The position numbers and the translations under genes were made by a program. DNA of 64,000 bases from Aidingimonas halophila. GTDB lineage: Bacteria > Pseudomonadota > Gammaproteobacteria > Pseudomonadales > Halomonadaceae. The notes under the pieces are model-generated. The model searched no databases and was not told where the DNA came from. It saw nothing but the letters and a program-made list of their open reading frames with translations. The stretch is from assembly GCF_900106955.1 (NCBI RefSeq), contig NZ_FNNI01000007.1, forward strand, positions 1 to 64,000, given 5' to 3'. Shown in pieces: positions 44,789-53,874 of the stretch (position 1 is the stretch's first letter; each line of letters starts with the position of its first letter).

Positions 44789-45913
44789 TTAGCGTGGCAA
44801 TTGCGAGAGTGCGGTTTCCAGGTGGTCGACGGTTCGGTCGATATTCTGCAACTTGTCGAGACCGAATAGACCGATACGGAAGACCTGGAAGTCTGCTCCT
44901 TCATCACACATCAGGGGAACGCCGGCAGCGACCTGCAATCCAGCTTGCATGAATTTCGCGGCGATCGCGGGGTCGTCGCTGTAGCTGACCACGACACCGG
45001 GTGCCTGGAAGCCTTCGGCGGCGACACTGGGAAAGCCGTGTCGTTCCAGCACTGCACGGGCGCGTCTCCCCAACTGCCATTGGTCATCGCATGCCTTGTC
45101 GAAACCATAGGCTTCGTTTTCCCGCATGATGTCGCGCAGGCGACGTAGCCCGTCGGTGGGCATGGTGGCGTGGTAGGCGTGCCCGCCATTCTCGTAGGCC
45201 TGCATGATCTGGTGCCATTTACGCAGGTCGGCGGCGAAACTGGTGCTGGTGGTGGTCTCCAGTCGTTCCAGTGCCCGCGGTGACAGCATCACCATGCCGC
45301 AGCAGGGCGAACCGCTCCAGCCTTTCTGGGGAGCGCTGATCAACACATCCACGCCGGTCGCCTGCATGTCGACCCAGGCCGTTCCGGAGGCGATGCAGTC
45401 GAGCACGAACATGCCGCCGACGCGATGCACCGCCTCGGCAACCTGGCGAAGGTAATCATCGGGCAGGACCATGCCGGCGGCGGTCTCTACATGAGGAGCG
45501 AAGACCAGATCCGGTTTGTCCGTTTCGATGGCGTCCACCACGTCTTCGATGGGAGCGGGGGAAAAAGGGGATTGAGCACCGTCGGCGATCTTCCGGGCTT
45601 TCATGACTCGTGAAGACGCCGGGATATCGCCCATCTCGAAGATCTGGGTCCAGCGGTAACTGAACCAGCCGTTGCGGATCACCAGGGTCGAGGCGTTGGT
45701 AGCGAACTGGCGTGCCACGGCTTCCATTCCAAAGGTACCGCTACCGGGTACGATCACTGCCGCTTCGGCATGGTAGACTGCCTTGAGGGTATGGGAAATG
45801 TCGCGCATCACCTGCTGGAACGATTGCGACATGTGATTGAGCGATCGGTCGGTATAGACCACCGAATACTCGAGCAATCCATCCGGATCGACGTCGGGTA
45901 ATAGACCGGGCAT
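44789..45913 (-). CDS. Class V (PucG/alanine-glyoxylate type) aminotransferase
   Basis: A 374-residue PLP enzyme of fold type I. The PLP lysine lies in VLISAPQKGWSGSPCCG, the preceding Asp in FVLDCIASGTAWVD, and VPGSGTFGMEAVARQF forms the phosphate-binding loop. It resembles the alanine-glyoxylate/serine-pyruvate aminotransferase family, so glyoxylate, serine or an aminophosphonate could be substrates; I cannot decide. GTG at 45922 is in frame, but ATG 45913 has GGGAG eight bases upstream. It is divergent from the first DMT transporter gene. Confidence 0.86.
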   Translation of the reverse strand: MPGLLPDVDPDGLLEYSVVYTDRSLNHMSQSFQQVMRDISHTLKAVYHAEAAVIVPGSGTFGMEAVARQFATNASTLVIRNGWFSYRWTQIFEMGDIPASSRVMKARKIADGAQSPFSPAPIEDVVDAIETDKPDLVFAPHVETAAGMVLPDDYLRQVAEAVHRVGGMFVLDCIASGTAWVDMQATGVDVLISAPQKGWSGSPCCGMVMLSPRALERLETTTSTSFAADLRKWHQIMQAYENGGHAYHATMPTDGLRRLRDIMRENEAYGFDKACDDQWQLGRRARAVLERHGFPSVAAEGFQAPGVVVSYSDDPAIAAKFMQAGLQVAAGVPLMCDEGADFQVFRIGLFGLDKLQNIDRTVDHLETALSQLPR

Positions 45914-46036
45914 GGCATTCACTCCCTATTTCGTTATGTAACCCATTAGACTATGGCGTTGGCCGGGCCAAAAGCCAGGGAAAAACGCCGGTTTTTAGCC
46001 ATCCATACAAAAAATCCCGCTAACCAGTGGAGGGGT

Positions 46037-46951
46037 ATGCGCGCCTTCGTTCCCTATATGTTGCTGCTGCTGACCGCGATCATTTTTTCGGGCAACATCC
46101 TGGTCGGCAAGGCCCTCAGCGATTTGCCACCGTTGACCATTTCCTTCGGTCGCGTGTTCATCGCCCTGTTATTCATGATACCGCTTGGTTGGCGGCAGGC
46201 GGTAAAAGCGCGCCAAGCATTTCGTCAACACTGGGGTGTGCTGTTGGGACTGGCATTGAGTGGCGTGACATTCTTCAATGCCTTGATCTACACCTCATTG
46301 CAATACACGTCGGCCACCAATGTCGCCATCCTGGAGAGCACGATTCCGGTGGTGACGATTCTGTTCAGTTTTTTATTACTGGGTGAGCGCTATCGGCCCA
46401 TCCAGTGGCTGGGTGTGGCGATGTCGCTGGCGGGAGCCATCGCGGTGATCGTCATGGCGGATTCAGCCGACGCTGGCCTGGCATCGGTCAACATCGGCGA
46501 TGGCATCATGGCAGTAGCGGTACTGATGTGGGTTGGCTATTCGCTGCTGGTCAAGGATCATTTGTCGACGTTCCCACGATTCGGGGGACTGCTGGTGATG
46601 CTGGTCATCGCCAATCTCGCGCTCGCGCCCATTGCCTTGTGGGAGAATCTGGCCCTCGGGACGCCGCCGGCCCTGGATACTGGCCACTGGCTGGGATTGC
46701 TCTATCTGGGGATCTTCCCGTCCGTGGTGGCGCTGCTGTGCTATACCCGTGCCATCGGCGACGTGGGTCCCACCCAGGCAGCGGTGTTCCTCAATCTGTT
46801 ACCGATCTTCACCATGCTCGGCGCCTGGTGGTTGCTGGGCGATCGCATCCTGCCGGCGCAGATCGTGGGCAGTATTGTCGTGATCGCCGGTGTCGTCCTG
46901 ACCACTCGCGAGCGAAGGTCCGCCCACGTTGAATCGGAGTCAGTTTCATGA
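46037..46951 (+). CDS. DMT-superfamily (EamA) transporter, first of an overlapping pair
   Basis: A 304-residue membrane protein with ten helices in two EamA repeats (YMLLLLTAIIFSGNILVGKAL, TSATNVAILESTIPVVTILFSFLLLGE, GPTQAAVFLNLLPIFTMLGAWWLLGD). ATG 46037 is chosen because GGAGG precedes it; the frame extends upstream to 45953 without membrane character. Its stop overlaps the next EamA gene by ATGA. The substrate is unknown. Confidence 0.88.
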   Translation: MRAFVPYMLLLLTAIIFSGNILVGKALSDLPPLTISFGRVFIALLFMIPLGWRQAVKARQAFRQHWGVLLGLALSGVTFFNALIYTSLQYTSATNVAILESTIPVVTILFSFLLLGERYRPIQWLGVAMSLAGAIAVIVMADSADAGLASVNIGDGIMAVAVLMWVGYSLLVKDHLSTFPRFGGLLVMLVIANLALAPIALWENLALGTPPALDTGHWLGLLYLGIFPSVVALLCYTRAIGDVGPTQAAVFLNLLPIFTMLGAWWLLGDRILPAQIVGSIVVIAGVVLTTRERRSAHVESESVS

Positions 46952-47898
46952 CGTCACAACGCTCGTCATCCATATCGTCCGCAGCCCCGGACACGCCGGC
47001 GGTTTTCTCTCGCCAACTGGCCATCGCCATCCTGATGAGCGTGGCCTGCCTGTTTGCCTCGAATCATGTGGCCGCCCGCATCGCTTTCGATGCCGACACC
47101 GGCTTGCTATTGGCCGTGCTGGCGCGTTCGGGCGTGGCGATCGTCGTGCTGTCGGCGATCGTGGTCTGGCGGCGCGAAACCCTGGCGGTTCCGTCGGGAC
47201 AACGACGCTGGCAGCTGTTGGTCGGTTTTCTGATTACCCTGCAGAGCTTGTGTCTCTATTCAGCCGTTGCTCGGGTGCCGGTGGCCGTGGCATTGCTGTT
47301 GATGAATACCTTCCCCATCCAGTTGGCCCTGTTGACCTGGGCGCTGGGCGGTGCACGGCCATCACTACGGGCAAGCCTGATCATGGGCGGTATCCTGATC
47401 GGTCTAGTGCTGGTGCTCGACATCCCCACCTGGTTGTCCCGGCCGGAAGCGATGGGGCCGCAATGGCTGCCGGGAATCCTTTTCGGTGTGGGGGCGGCCT
47501 CGGCATTTTCCTGTGCACTATGGGTCACCGATCGCAAGCTGAAAGGCCTCGACGGTGCCGTGCGCACCCTGCTGACGATGGTTACCGTCTTCATTTGCAT
47601 GGTGCTCGCCGGTATGTCGGGAATACTGCCGGGTGGTCTGGCAACCCCGAGCCGTATCGAGGGCTGGTATGGCCTGATCCTGCTGGCGGTGCTCTACGGT
47701 GTCGGCTTTTCGGTCCTCTTCACCTGCGTCCCACGGCTCGACATGCCGCGTAATGCCCCGGTCATGAATATCGAGCCGGTGGCCGCCCTGTTGCTGGGCT
47801 ACCTGGTGCTCGGCCAGGTTCTGACCCCCATCCAGCTAATGGGCGGTGCGGTCGTGCTGGCCGGTATCGTGGTGCTGAGCGTGTCGAAGGGGCGTTGA
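46948..47898 (+). CDS. DMT-superfamily (EamA) transporter, second of an overlapping pair
   Basis: A 316-residue, ten-helix EamA protein. Repeats are seen at SVACLFASNHVAARIAF and VPVAVALLLMNTFPIQLALLTWAL, and in the second half APVMNIEPVAALLLGYLVLGQVL. It is only distantly similar to the upstream paralogue. The four-base overlap indicates coupled synthesis, so a heteromeric exporter is possible. It is convergent with matB, four bases apart. Confidence 0.87.
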   Translation: MTSQRSSSISSAAPDTPAVFSRQLAIAILMSVACLFASNHVAARIAFDADTGLLLAVLARSGVAIVVLSAIVVWRRETLAVPSGQRRWQLLVGFLITLQSLCLYSAVARVPVAVALLLMNTFPIQLALLTWALGGARPSLRASLIMGGILIGLVLVLDIPTWLSRPEAMGPQWLPGILFGVGAASAFSCALWVTDRKLKGLDGAVRTLLTMVTVFICMVLAGMSGILPGGLATPSRIEGWYGLILLAVLYGVGFSVLFTCVPRLDMPRNAPVMNIEPVAALLLGYLVLGQVLTPIQLMGGAVVLAGIVVLSVSKGR

Positions 47899-47902
47899 TG
47901 GC

Positions 47903-49420
47903 TCACCGATAACTATCCCGGAACTGCTGGCGAAGCTGGTTCTTCTGTACCTTGCCCATGGTGTTGCGAGGCAGGCTGTCGACGAAGAAGATCCGCTTGG
48001 GTTGCTTGTAGCGCGCCAGTCGGCCGTCGAGAAAGGACAGCACCTTGTCCTCGTCGATATCGGCATCGGCGTCGGGGACCACGACAGCGGTCACCCCCTC
48101 GCCGAAATCCGGATGGGGCACCCCGATCACCGCGGATTCCACGACCCCTTCGAGTTCGTCGATCACCTGTTCGACTTCCTTGGGGTAGACGTTGTAGCCC
48201 CCGGAGATGACCAGGTCCTTGTCGCGGCCGACGATGTGGACGTAATCGCGTTCATCGACCATGGCCAGGTCGCCGGTGATGAAGAAGCCATCGTCGAGCA
48301 GTTCTTCGCGGGTTTTCTCGGGCATGCGCCAGTACCCGATGAAGACGTTTGGTCCGCGTACCTGAAGCATGCCGATGTCCCCCTTGGGAACCTCGTCGCC
48401 GGTTTCGCGATCGGTGATACGGATCTCCACGCCGGGCAGGGGAAAACCCACCGTGCCGGCACGACGTTCCCCATCGTACGGATTGGAGGTGTTCATGTTG
48501 GTTTCGGTCATGCCGTAACGTTCGAGGATGGCATGCCCGGTCCGCTGCTCGAATTCCCGATGGGTTTCGGCGGTCAATGGCGCCGAACCGGAGATGAACA
48601 GGCGCATGTTGGCGGTGAGTTCGGGTGTCAGCCGTTCGTCCTGAAGCAACCGGGTATAGAAGGTCGGGACGCCCATCATCACCGTGCCCTGTGGTAGCTC
48701 ATCCAGGATCGCCTCGGCATCGAATCGTGGCAGGAAGCGCATGCTTGACCCCACCATCAGCGAGACGTTGCACGCTACGAACAGTCCGTGGGTGTGGAAG
48801 ATCGGCAGTGCGTGGATCAGTCGGTCATCGGCGCTGAAGCGCCAGTACTTGACCAGTGCCTCGGCATTGGAACTCAGGTTGCGATGGGTGAGCATGGCGC
48901 CCTTGGAGCGACCGGTGGTGCCCGATGTATAGAGGATGGCCGCCAGGTCGTTCTCTTCCCGCATGACGATATCGGTGCGGGGCGCAGTCTGTTCGGCAAT
49001 GTCCATCAGGCTGCCGTCGGCGTTGGTACCCAGTGTGGCGACTTGTGGGCAACCGGCGGCAGTGGCCACGCGTTCGGCATCCGGGCGATCGGCAGGTCGG
49101 CAAACGAAGAGTGCCGGTTCGGCATCGCTCAGGAAGTAGTGAACCTCGTCGCTCGTATAACCGGTGTTCAAGGGCAGGTAAACGCCACCGATCCGTAGTG
49201 TGGCGAGATAGAGCAGGATCGTCTCCGGGCTCTTGTCGACCTGCACCGCGACCCGATCACCGGGAGTGACCCCGAGTTTGGTGAGGGCCCCGGCCAGACG
49301 CTCGGTGGCATCGAGTGCTTCCTGGTAAGCGTAGCGACGACTATCGCGGGTACCGATGAAATCGGCATCACCGCGCGTTCGCATGCGTCGTTCGAAGATG
49401 GCGAAGAGGTTATGGTTCAT
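47903..49420 (-). CDS. matB: Malonyl-CoA synthetase
   Basis: A 505-residue ANL-superfamily enzyme making malonyl-CoA from malonate, ATP and CoA. It shows the ATP motif AAILYTSGTTGRSKGAMLTHRN, LERYGMTETNM, the hinge GDLAMVDERDYVHIVGRDKDLVISGGYNVYPKEVE and the late catalytic-lysine region YKQPKRIFFVDSLPRNTMGKVQK. The length and context match Rhizobium MatB (504). Its ATG overlaps the decarboxylase stop by four bases. Confidence 0.94.
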   Translation of the reverse strand: MNHNLFAIFERRMRTRGDADFIGTRDSRRYAYQEALDATERLAGALTKLGVTPGDRVAVQVDKSPETILLYLATLRIGGVYLPLNTGYTSDEVHYFLSDAEPALFVCRPADRPDAERVATAAGCPQVATLGTNADGSLMDIAEQTAPRTDIVMREENDLAAILYTSGTTGRSKGAMLTHRNLSSNAEALVKYWRFSADDRLIHALPIFHTHGLFVACNVSLMVGSSMRFLPRFDAEAILDELPQGTVMMGVPTFYTRLLQDERLTPELTANMRLFISGSAPLTAETHREFEQRTGHAILERYGMTETNMNTSNPYDGERRAGTVGFPLPGVEIRITDRETGDEVPKGDIGMLQVRGPNVFIGYWRMPEKTREELLDDGFFITGDLAMVDERDYVHIVGRDKDLVISGGYNVYPKEVEQVIDELEGVVESAVIGVPHPDFGEGVTAVVVPDADADIDEDKVLSFLDGRLARYKQPKRIFFVDSLPRNTMGKVQKNQLRQQFRDSYR

Positions 49421-50772
49421 TTGACAGTCTCTCCCTTGGCCAGCTTCCTGGCTTTACGGGCCAGGTCACGGACCTCGCTGGAACGGGCCACGGTGGCGTT
49501 GGCGATGTAGTTTTCGTGGTTGCGCTCGATATTGTCGAGGACATAGAGGTAGTTGACCATCAACCCGACGGCTTGCTTGAGACCTTTGGTGGAGACGTCG
49601 CCAAGCCAGTTGATGCGATGCAATTCCGCGCCATTGCCCAGATGAAAACGCGCCACTGGGTTGAGCGGCAGTCCACGGCTGTTCTTCTCGTCGACCAGAT
49701 AACGGGCTGCCAAGGGTTTGATCACGGACTTGAGTCGTTCGCAGCGCTCGACATCGGCATGCCAGTCAGGCGTATCGAGTTCGGCGAGCGTGTCCAGCAC
49801 GTCCTTGGATAGCGTCTCGTTCTCACGTTGTTCGGCCAGCCAGTGAGCGAAGCCCGGGACGGGGGAAAGAGTCACGAAATGCTTGAGTTGGGGCAGTTCC
49901 TGTTTGAGTTCCTGCACCACCTGTTTGATCAGGAAGTTGCCGAAGGAAATGCCGCGCAGCCCCATCTGACAGTTGCTGATACCGAAGAAGGCAGCGCTGT
50001 CCGCGGATTCCGGATCCTGAACGCCTGAGTCGTCGCCGGTAAGAATCGGTTGAATGCGGTCGGGCAGTCCCTTGTGAAGTGCCACCTCCACGAAGATCAA
50101 CGGGTCATCGCCGATGGCCGGGTGGAAAAAGGCGAAACAGCGCCGGTCCCGGGCATCGAGGCGACGGCGCAGATCGTTCCAGTCGCGAATCTCATGCACG
50201 GCTTCGTAGTGGATGATCTTTTCCAGAATCGAGGCCGGTGTATTCCAGTCGATACGCTTGAGTACCAGGAAACCGCGATTGAACCAGGAGCCGAAGAGAT
50301 GAGCGAAATCAGCGTCGATAGGTGTCAGCTCCGGTCGGTCGCGCAATAAGGCCAGCAGGTCTTCACGCATGTGCACCAGTTCCGTGGTGCCACCGCTGGT
50401 CAGATTGAGACGCCGGATCAGTTCCTGGCGTCGCGGCTCGCATGCCCTGAACAACGCCCCCAGACTGTCGTTGTCTCGCCGCTCGGCATAACGAGTGTAG
50501 GCCGCGTCGATCGCGTCAGGGTCGGCGGCAAAGTCGTCGGCCAGTCGCTCGAAGAAGCGTTCGCGTTCGTCAGTGCCAAGCCGTTGATACATGCCGAGCG
50601 TTCGACTCGCCAGGGCAATACTGGACGCCTCGCCGTCACTGGCCAGCAGGGTGTGGCACGCCTCGATGAGGCGCCGGTGATCCGGAGGCTCTCCATCGCC
50701 CTGTCGGCGCCGCAACAGCGCATCGCGCTGGGTGATGGATTGAAACAACTCTTGCAGGAAGGTCATGTTCAT
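49417..50772 (-). CDS. matA: Malonyl-CoA decarboxylase
   Basis: A 451-residue enzyme converting malonyl-CoA to acetyl-CoA and CO2. MCD motifs include FLVLKRIDWNTPASILEKIIHYEAVHEI, FFGISNCQMGLRGISFGNFLIKQV with its glycine-rich loop, TLSPVPGFAHWL and the C-terminal ARFHLGNGAELHRINWLGD, which contains the catalytic His. ATG 50772 lies 14 bases after the dctM stop, with AAGGAC upstream; an ATG six bases further in is also possible. With MatB it forms the acetyl-CoA branch of malonate use. Confidence 0.94.
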   Translation of the reverse strand: MNMTFLQELFQSITQRDALLRRRQGDGEPPDHRRLIEACHTLLASDGEASSIALASRTLGMYQRLGTDERERFFERLADDFAADPDAIDAAYTRYAERRDNDSLGALFRACEPRRQELIRRLNLTSGGTTELVHMREDLLALLRDRPELTPIDADFAHLFGSWFNRGFLVLKRIDWNTPASILEKIIHYEAVHEIRDWNDLRRRLDARDRRCFAFFHPAIGDDPLIFVEVALHKGLPDRIQPILTGDDSGVQDPESADSAAFFGISNCQMGLRGISFGNFLIKQVVQELKQELPQLKHFVTLSPVPGFAHWLAEQRENETLSKDVLDTLAELDTPDWHADVERCERLKSVIKPLAARYLVDEKNSRGLPLNPVARFHLGNGAELHRINWLGDVSTKGLKQAVGLMVNYLYVLDNIERNHENYIANATVARSSEVRDLARKARKLAKGETVK

Positions 50773-50786
50773 GATCGCGGAGTCCT

Positions 50787-52121
50787 TCAGCTCATCACCA
50801 GATCGGGCAACCAGGTAGCCAGTCCCGGGAAGAAGCACAACAGGAGGATGCCTAGCACCATGCACAGGGCATAGGGCAGGCTGCCGAGTAATACGTCTCG
50901 TAGTGAAATATCCGGTGCAATACTGTTGATAATGAACAGGTTCAAGCCGACCGGCGGCGTGATCAGTCCGATCTCCAGGTTGATGGTCAGTACCACGGCG
51001 AACCAGTAAGGATCGAAGTCGGCAGCCAGAATGATCGGCATCAGGATCGGCGCGGTCATCACGATCACCGCCACCGGTGGCAGGAAGAAACCGGCTACCA
51101 GCAAAAAGATATTGATCACGCCCATCAGAACCCAGCGATTGACTTCCAGGTCGGCAATCGCTCCGGCCACGGTCTGGGTGATGAACAGAGAGGACAGGGC
51201 ATAGGCGAAAACTTCGGCGGCGGCAATGATCAACATGATCATCACGCTCTCACGCAACGAATCACGCATGATCAGCTTGATCGGCCCGATTTGCCACATG
51301 CGATAGATAAGGATCGCCAGTGCCAGGCATAGTATGGCGCCCACACCGGCGGCTTCTGACGGCGTGGCCACACCGCCGTAGAGAGCGAACAGGATTCCCA
51401 GTACCACGACCAGAAAGGGGAGAACCCGCACCAATGCCTTGAGATTGGCATCGATGTTTTCACGCATGTTGCGTTTGAGGCTCTCGGTAGTCGTTGCCAG
51501 CGGATTGTGGTATCCCCCGGCCAGTTTGCAGGCGATCAGCGTCCAGGCCATGAACAGCCCCGCCAGCATGAAGCCTGGGATTACGCCGGCAATGAATAGT
51601 CTGCCGATGGAGGTTTCGGTGGAGATGCCGTAGATGATCATCGTCACCGAGGGGGGAATGAGGATGCCCAGTGTGCCACCAGCGGCGATACAGCCGGCGG
51701 CCACGCCGTCCGGATAGCCACGGGTACGCATTTCGGGGATGCCCATCTTGCCGATGGCTGCACAGGTCGCCGGCGAGGAGCCGGACAGGGCGGCGAAAAT
51801 CGAGCAGGCGCCGATGTTGGAGATCGCCAGCCCTCCAGGCAGTCGGCCCAGCCACAGGTCCAGCGAGCGATAAAGGTCGCGCCCGGTGGGTGAGGACGCC
51901 ACCGCGGCGCCCATCAGGATGAACATGGGGATGGCGATGAAGCCGAATTCGGCGATCCGGTCGAAAAACGTCTCACCGAAATAGGTGAGTTCCGCGATGC
52001 CGCGACTGCTGACCAGAGCGATCAGTGAGATGCCGCCCAGGGCGAAGGCTATCGGCATGCCGATGCCCATCAGTACGATCAGCCCGATGGCGACGAGGAT
52101 ACCGGCGGTAATGGGATCCAT
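50787..52121 (-). CDS. dctM: TRAP transporter large permease of the malonate locus
   Basis: A 444-residue DctM protein with about twelve helices: MGIGMPIAFALGGISLIAL, SIFAALSGSSPATCAAIGKMGIPEM, GTLGILIPPSVTMIIYGI and VILMTAPILMPI-like segments are family marks. ATG 52121 is chosen since it follows the dctQ stop by two bases and matches the family N-terminus; the frame upstream has no membrane character. The genes around it point to malonate as substrate, as for MatPQM-type TRAP systems. Confidence 0.94.
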   Translation of the reverse strand: MDPITAGILVAIGLIVLMGIGMPIAFALGGISLIALVSSRGIAELTYFGETFFDRIAEFGFIAIPMFILMGAAVASSPTGRDLYRSLDLWLGRLPGGLAISNIGACSIFAALSGSSPATCAAIGKMGIPEMRTRGYPDGVAAGCIAAGGTLGILIPPSVTMIIYGISTETSIGRLFIAGVIPGFMLAGLFMAWTLIACKLAGGYHNPLATTTESLKRNMRENIDANLKALVRVLPFLVVVLGILFALYGGVATPSEAAGVGAILCLALAILIYRMWQIGPIKLIMRDSLRESVMIMLIIAAAEVFAYALSSLFITQTVAGAIADLEVNRWVLMGVINIFLLVAGFFLPPVAVIVMTAPILMPIILAADFDPYWFAVVLTINLEIGLITPPVGLNLFIINSIAPDISLRDVLLGSLPYALCMVLGILLLCFFPGLATWLPDLVMS

Positions 52122-52123
52122 AC

Positions 52124-52645
52124 TCACTCCTCCCCACGCAGGATTTCGGCAATGTACTGCAAGGACAACTGGGTCGCGCCTATGGCCATGGGCAGGACTG
52201 CCGGCCATAACGGTGGGTTCCATACCGAACCGGTTGTCCAGCCGCCATGCCAGGCTTCATACACATACACCCATGAGGCGTAGGCGAGGCAGGCGCAGAA
52301 GGCCAGTCCACATAACGACGCAGCCAGGTTCATCAACTTGCGAGGCATACCGTTGAGCTTGTCCGGCAGTACGCGTACGGCTACATGTCCACCGGTCAAC
52401 AACACATAAGGGCTACCCAACAGCATCGCGCCCGTGACCGAGAAAACCGTGAACTCGGTCTGCCAACTGGTACTCATACCGAGTACGTAACGTACGAAGA
52501 CCATTTGGGTGACCGCCAATGTACCGCCGATGAACAGTGCGGCTGCCAGATAAGCCAAGGCTTGACTGATAGCATCCATCAGCCGGATGTAGCCGCCGAC
52601 GATCACGCTGCGAGAGGGGGCCGAGGATGACGTCGTATGAGACAT
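52124..52645 (-). CDS. dctQ: TRAP transporter small permease of the malonate locus
   Basis: A 173-residue protein with four helices and the DctQ pattern VTQMVFVRYVLGMSTSWQTEFTVFS followed by TGGHVAVRVLPDKLNGMPRKLMNLAASL. It lies between dctP (75-base gap containing a GC-rich inverted segment) and dctM, and couples the two. Confidence 0.92.
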   Translation of the reverse strand: MSHTTSSSAPSRSVIVGGYIRLMDAISQALAYLAAALFIGGTLAVTQMVFVRYVLGMSTSWQTEFTVFSVTGAMLLGSPYVLLTGGHVAVRVLPDKLNGMPRKLMNLAASLCGLAFCACLAYASWVYVYEAWHGGWTTGSVWNPPLWPAVLPMAIGATQLSLQYIAEILRGEE

Positions 52646-52720
52646 GGATCTCTCCGGAATAACAGGATGTCCGCCCCCGAAGGGGCGGTCCCTCCGGTCC
52701 GCAGGGCGTGCGGCCGGGGA

Positions 52721-53722
52721 TCACTCCACTGCGAGAGCGGCGTCGATGATCGCCTGACCGTTCTCGACTTCCTCGGCAAAGTTCTTGTAGGAGGTTTCCT
52801 TGGCAATCTCCAGCCAGGCGTTGTAGTCCTCCTCTGACATGCTGACGACTTCGACGCCGTTCTCTTCGAATACTTCGACCATCTTGTCGTCCAGGCCGGC
52901 AGCCTCGTTGGCGAAGAATTCTTCCGCCTCTTCCGCTGCGGCCATCAGGGCCGCCTGCTGTTCTTCATCGAGGTCCTGCCAGCTCTGTTCGGAGATCAGG
53001 ATCGGTTCATACATGAACCACAGCGCATAGTCGCCCGGCTCGGTCAGGCACTCCACCTGCTCGTAGAGTCGGAAGGAAACGAACGACATGGACGAGGTGT
53101 TGGCGGCATCCAGTACGCCGGTCTGCATGGCGGTGTAGATCTCCGAAGAAGGCATGGAGGAGATCGACGCACCGGCGGCTTCCAGCATTTGCTCGAACGC
53201 CGGACCCGCGGCACGGAAATTCTGGCCTTCGACGGTATCCGGTGAGGTGATGCAGCGTTCGCTGGATGCGAAACCACCGGCCAGCCAGGCATCTGACAGC
53301 ACGCGGGCACCGCCTTCCTGAATGACGTCCTTGATCATGTCCATGTATTCGGAGTCATTGAGACGCTGGGCATGCTCATGGTTGCGGACCAGGCCGGGCA
53401 TCAACGTGGCGGAGAACTCAGGGTGGCGACCACTGGCATAGTCCAGCGGTAGAGCGGTAATGTCGAGGCGGCCACGAACCAGGGCGCCCCACTGTTCATC
53501 AGCCTTGAACAGTGACTGGCCCGGATGGACTTCGATTTCCAGGCCGACATCGGCTTCGGCGACGCGTTCGGCCAGCATCTGCACCATTTCGTCACGGACG
53601 TCCCCCTGGCCGCCGGGGAATTGGTGGGAGGCGCGCAATACGGTGTCGGCGGACGCAAGAGAACTGGCTGTCAGCGCCGCCAGCGATAACGCTGTGACGG
53701 CGGGAGTGAGTGGGCGTGTCAT
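52721..53722 (-). CDS. dctP: TRAP transporter substrate-binding protein of the malonate locus
   Basis: A 333-residue periplasmic protein with signal peptide (about residues 1-25, ending SLASA). The mature part has LRASHQFPGGQGDVRDEMVQMLAERV, an EGQNFRAAGPAFEQML segment that corresponds to the carboxylate-binding Arg, and SSEIYTAMQTGVLDAANTSS. It is the first gene of dctPQM-matA-matB and is divergent from the GntR regulator. Malonate as ligand is inferred from the decarboxylase and synthetase genes. Confidence 0.93.
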   Translation of the reverse strand: MTRPLTPAVTALSLAALTASSLASADTVLRASHQFPGGQGDVRDEMVQMLAERVAEADVGLEIEVHPGQSLFKADEQWGALVRGRLDITALPLDYASGRHPEFSATLMPGLVRNHEHAQRLNDSEYMDMIKDVIQEGGARVLSDAWLAGGFASSERCITSPDTVEGQNFRAAGPAFEQMLEAAGASISSMPSSEIYTAMQTGVLDAANTSSMSFVSFRLYEQVECLTEPGDYALWFMYEPILISEQSWQDLDEEQQAALMAAAEEAEEFFANEAAGLDDKMVEVFEENGVEVVSMSEEDYNAWLEIAKETSYKNFAEEVENGQAIIDAALAVE

Positions 53723-53760
53723 GATAGCTCCAATAGATTGTTGTTGTGGTATCTCATATT

Positions 53761-53799
53761 CATCAGCACTGCTGATGTATACTTCTATAGGCCTATAGA
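53761..53799. promoter_or_regulatory. Two adjacent perfect palindromes between dctP and matR
   Basis: CATCAGCA-C-TGCTGATG (53761-53777) and TCTATAGGCCTATAGA (53784-53799) are both perfect inverted repeats, only six bases apart, in the 152-base divergent promoter region. One or both are the likely operator of the adjacent GntR/MatR-like protein, whose relatives bind such dyads over the promoter. Centres are about 22 bp apart, two helical turns. Confidence 0.65.
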
Positions 53800-53874
53800 T
53801 ATACTAGTGTCAAACGTCCCGGGGTAGACAATGGTGGTAGAGCGAGCGAAGCCCATGCAGGAAGGAGAGATGGC

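Noticed and set aside
44601-44792. Possible small plus-strand gene of 63 codons before the aminotransferase end
   Set aside because: No ribosome site, no similarity, and it crosses the hairpin at 44737-44765.
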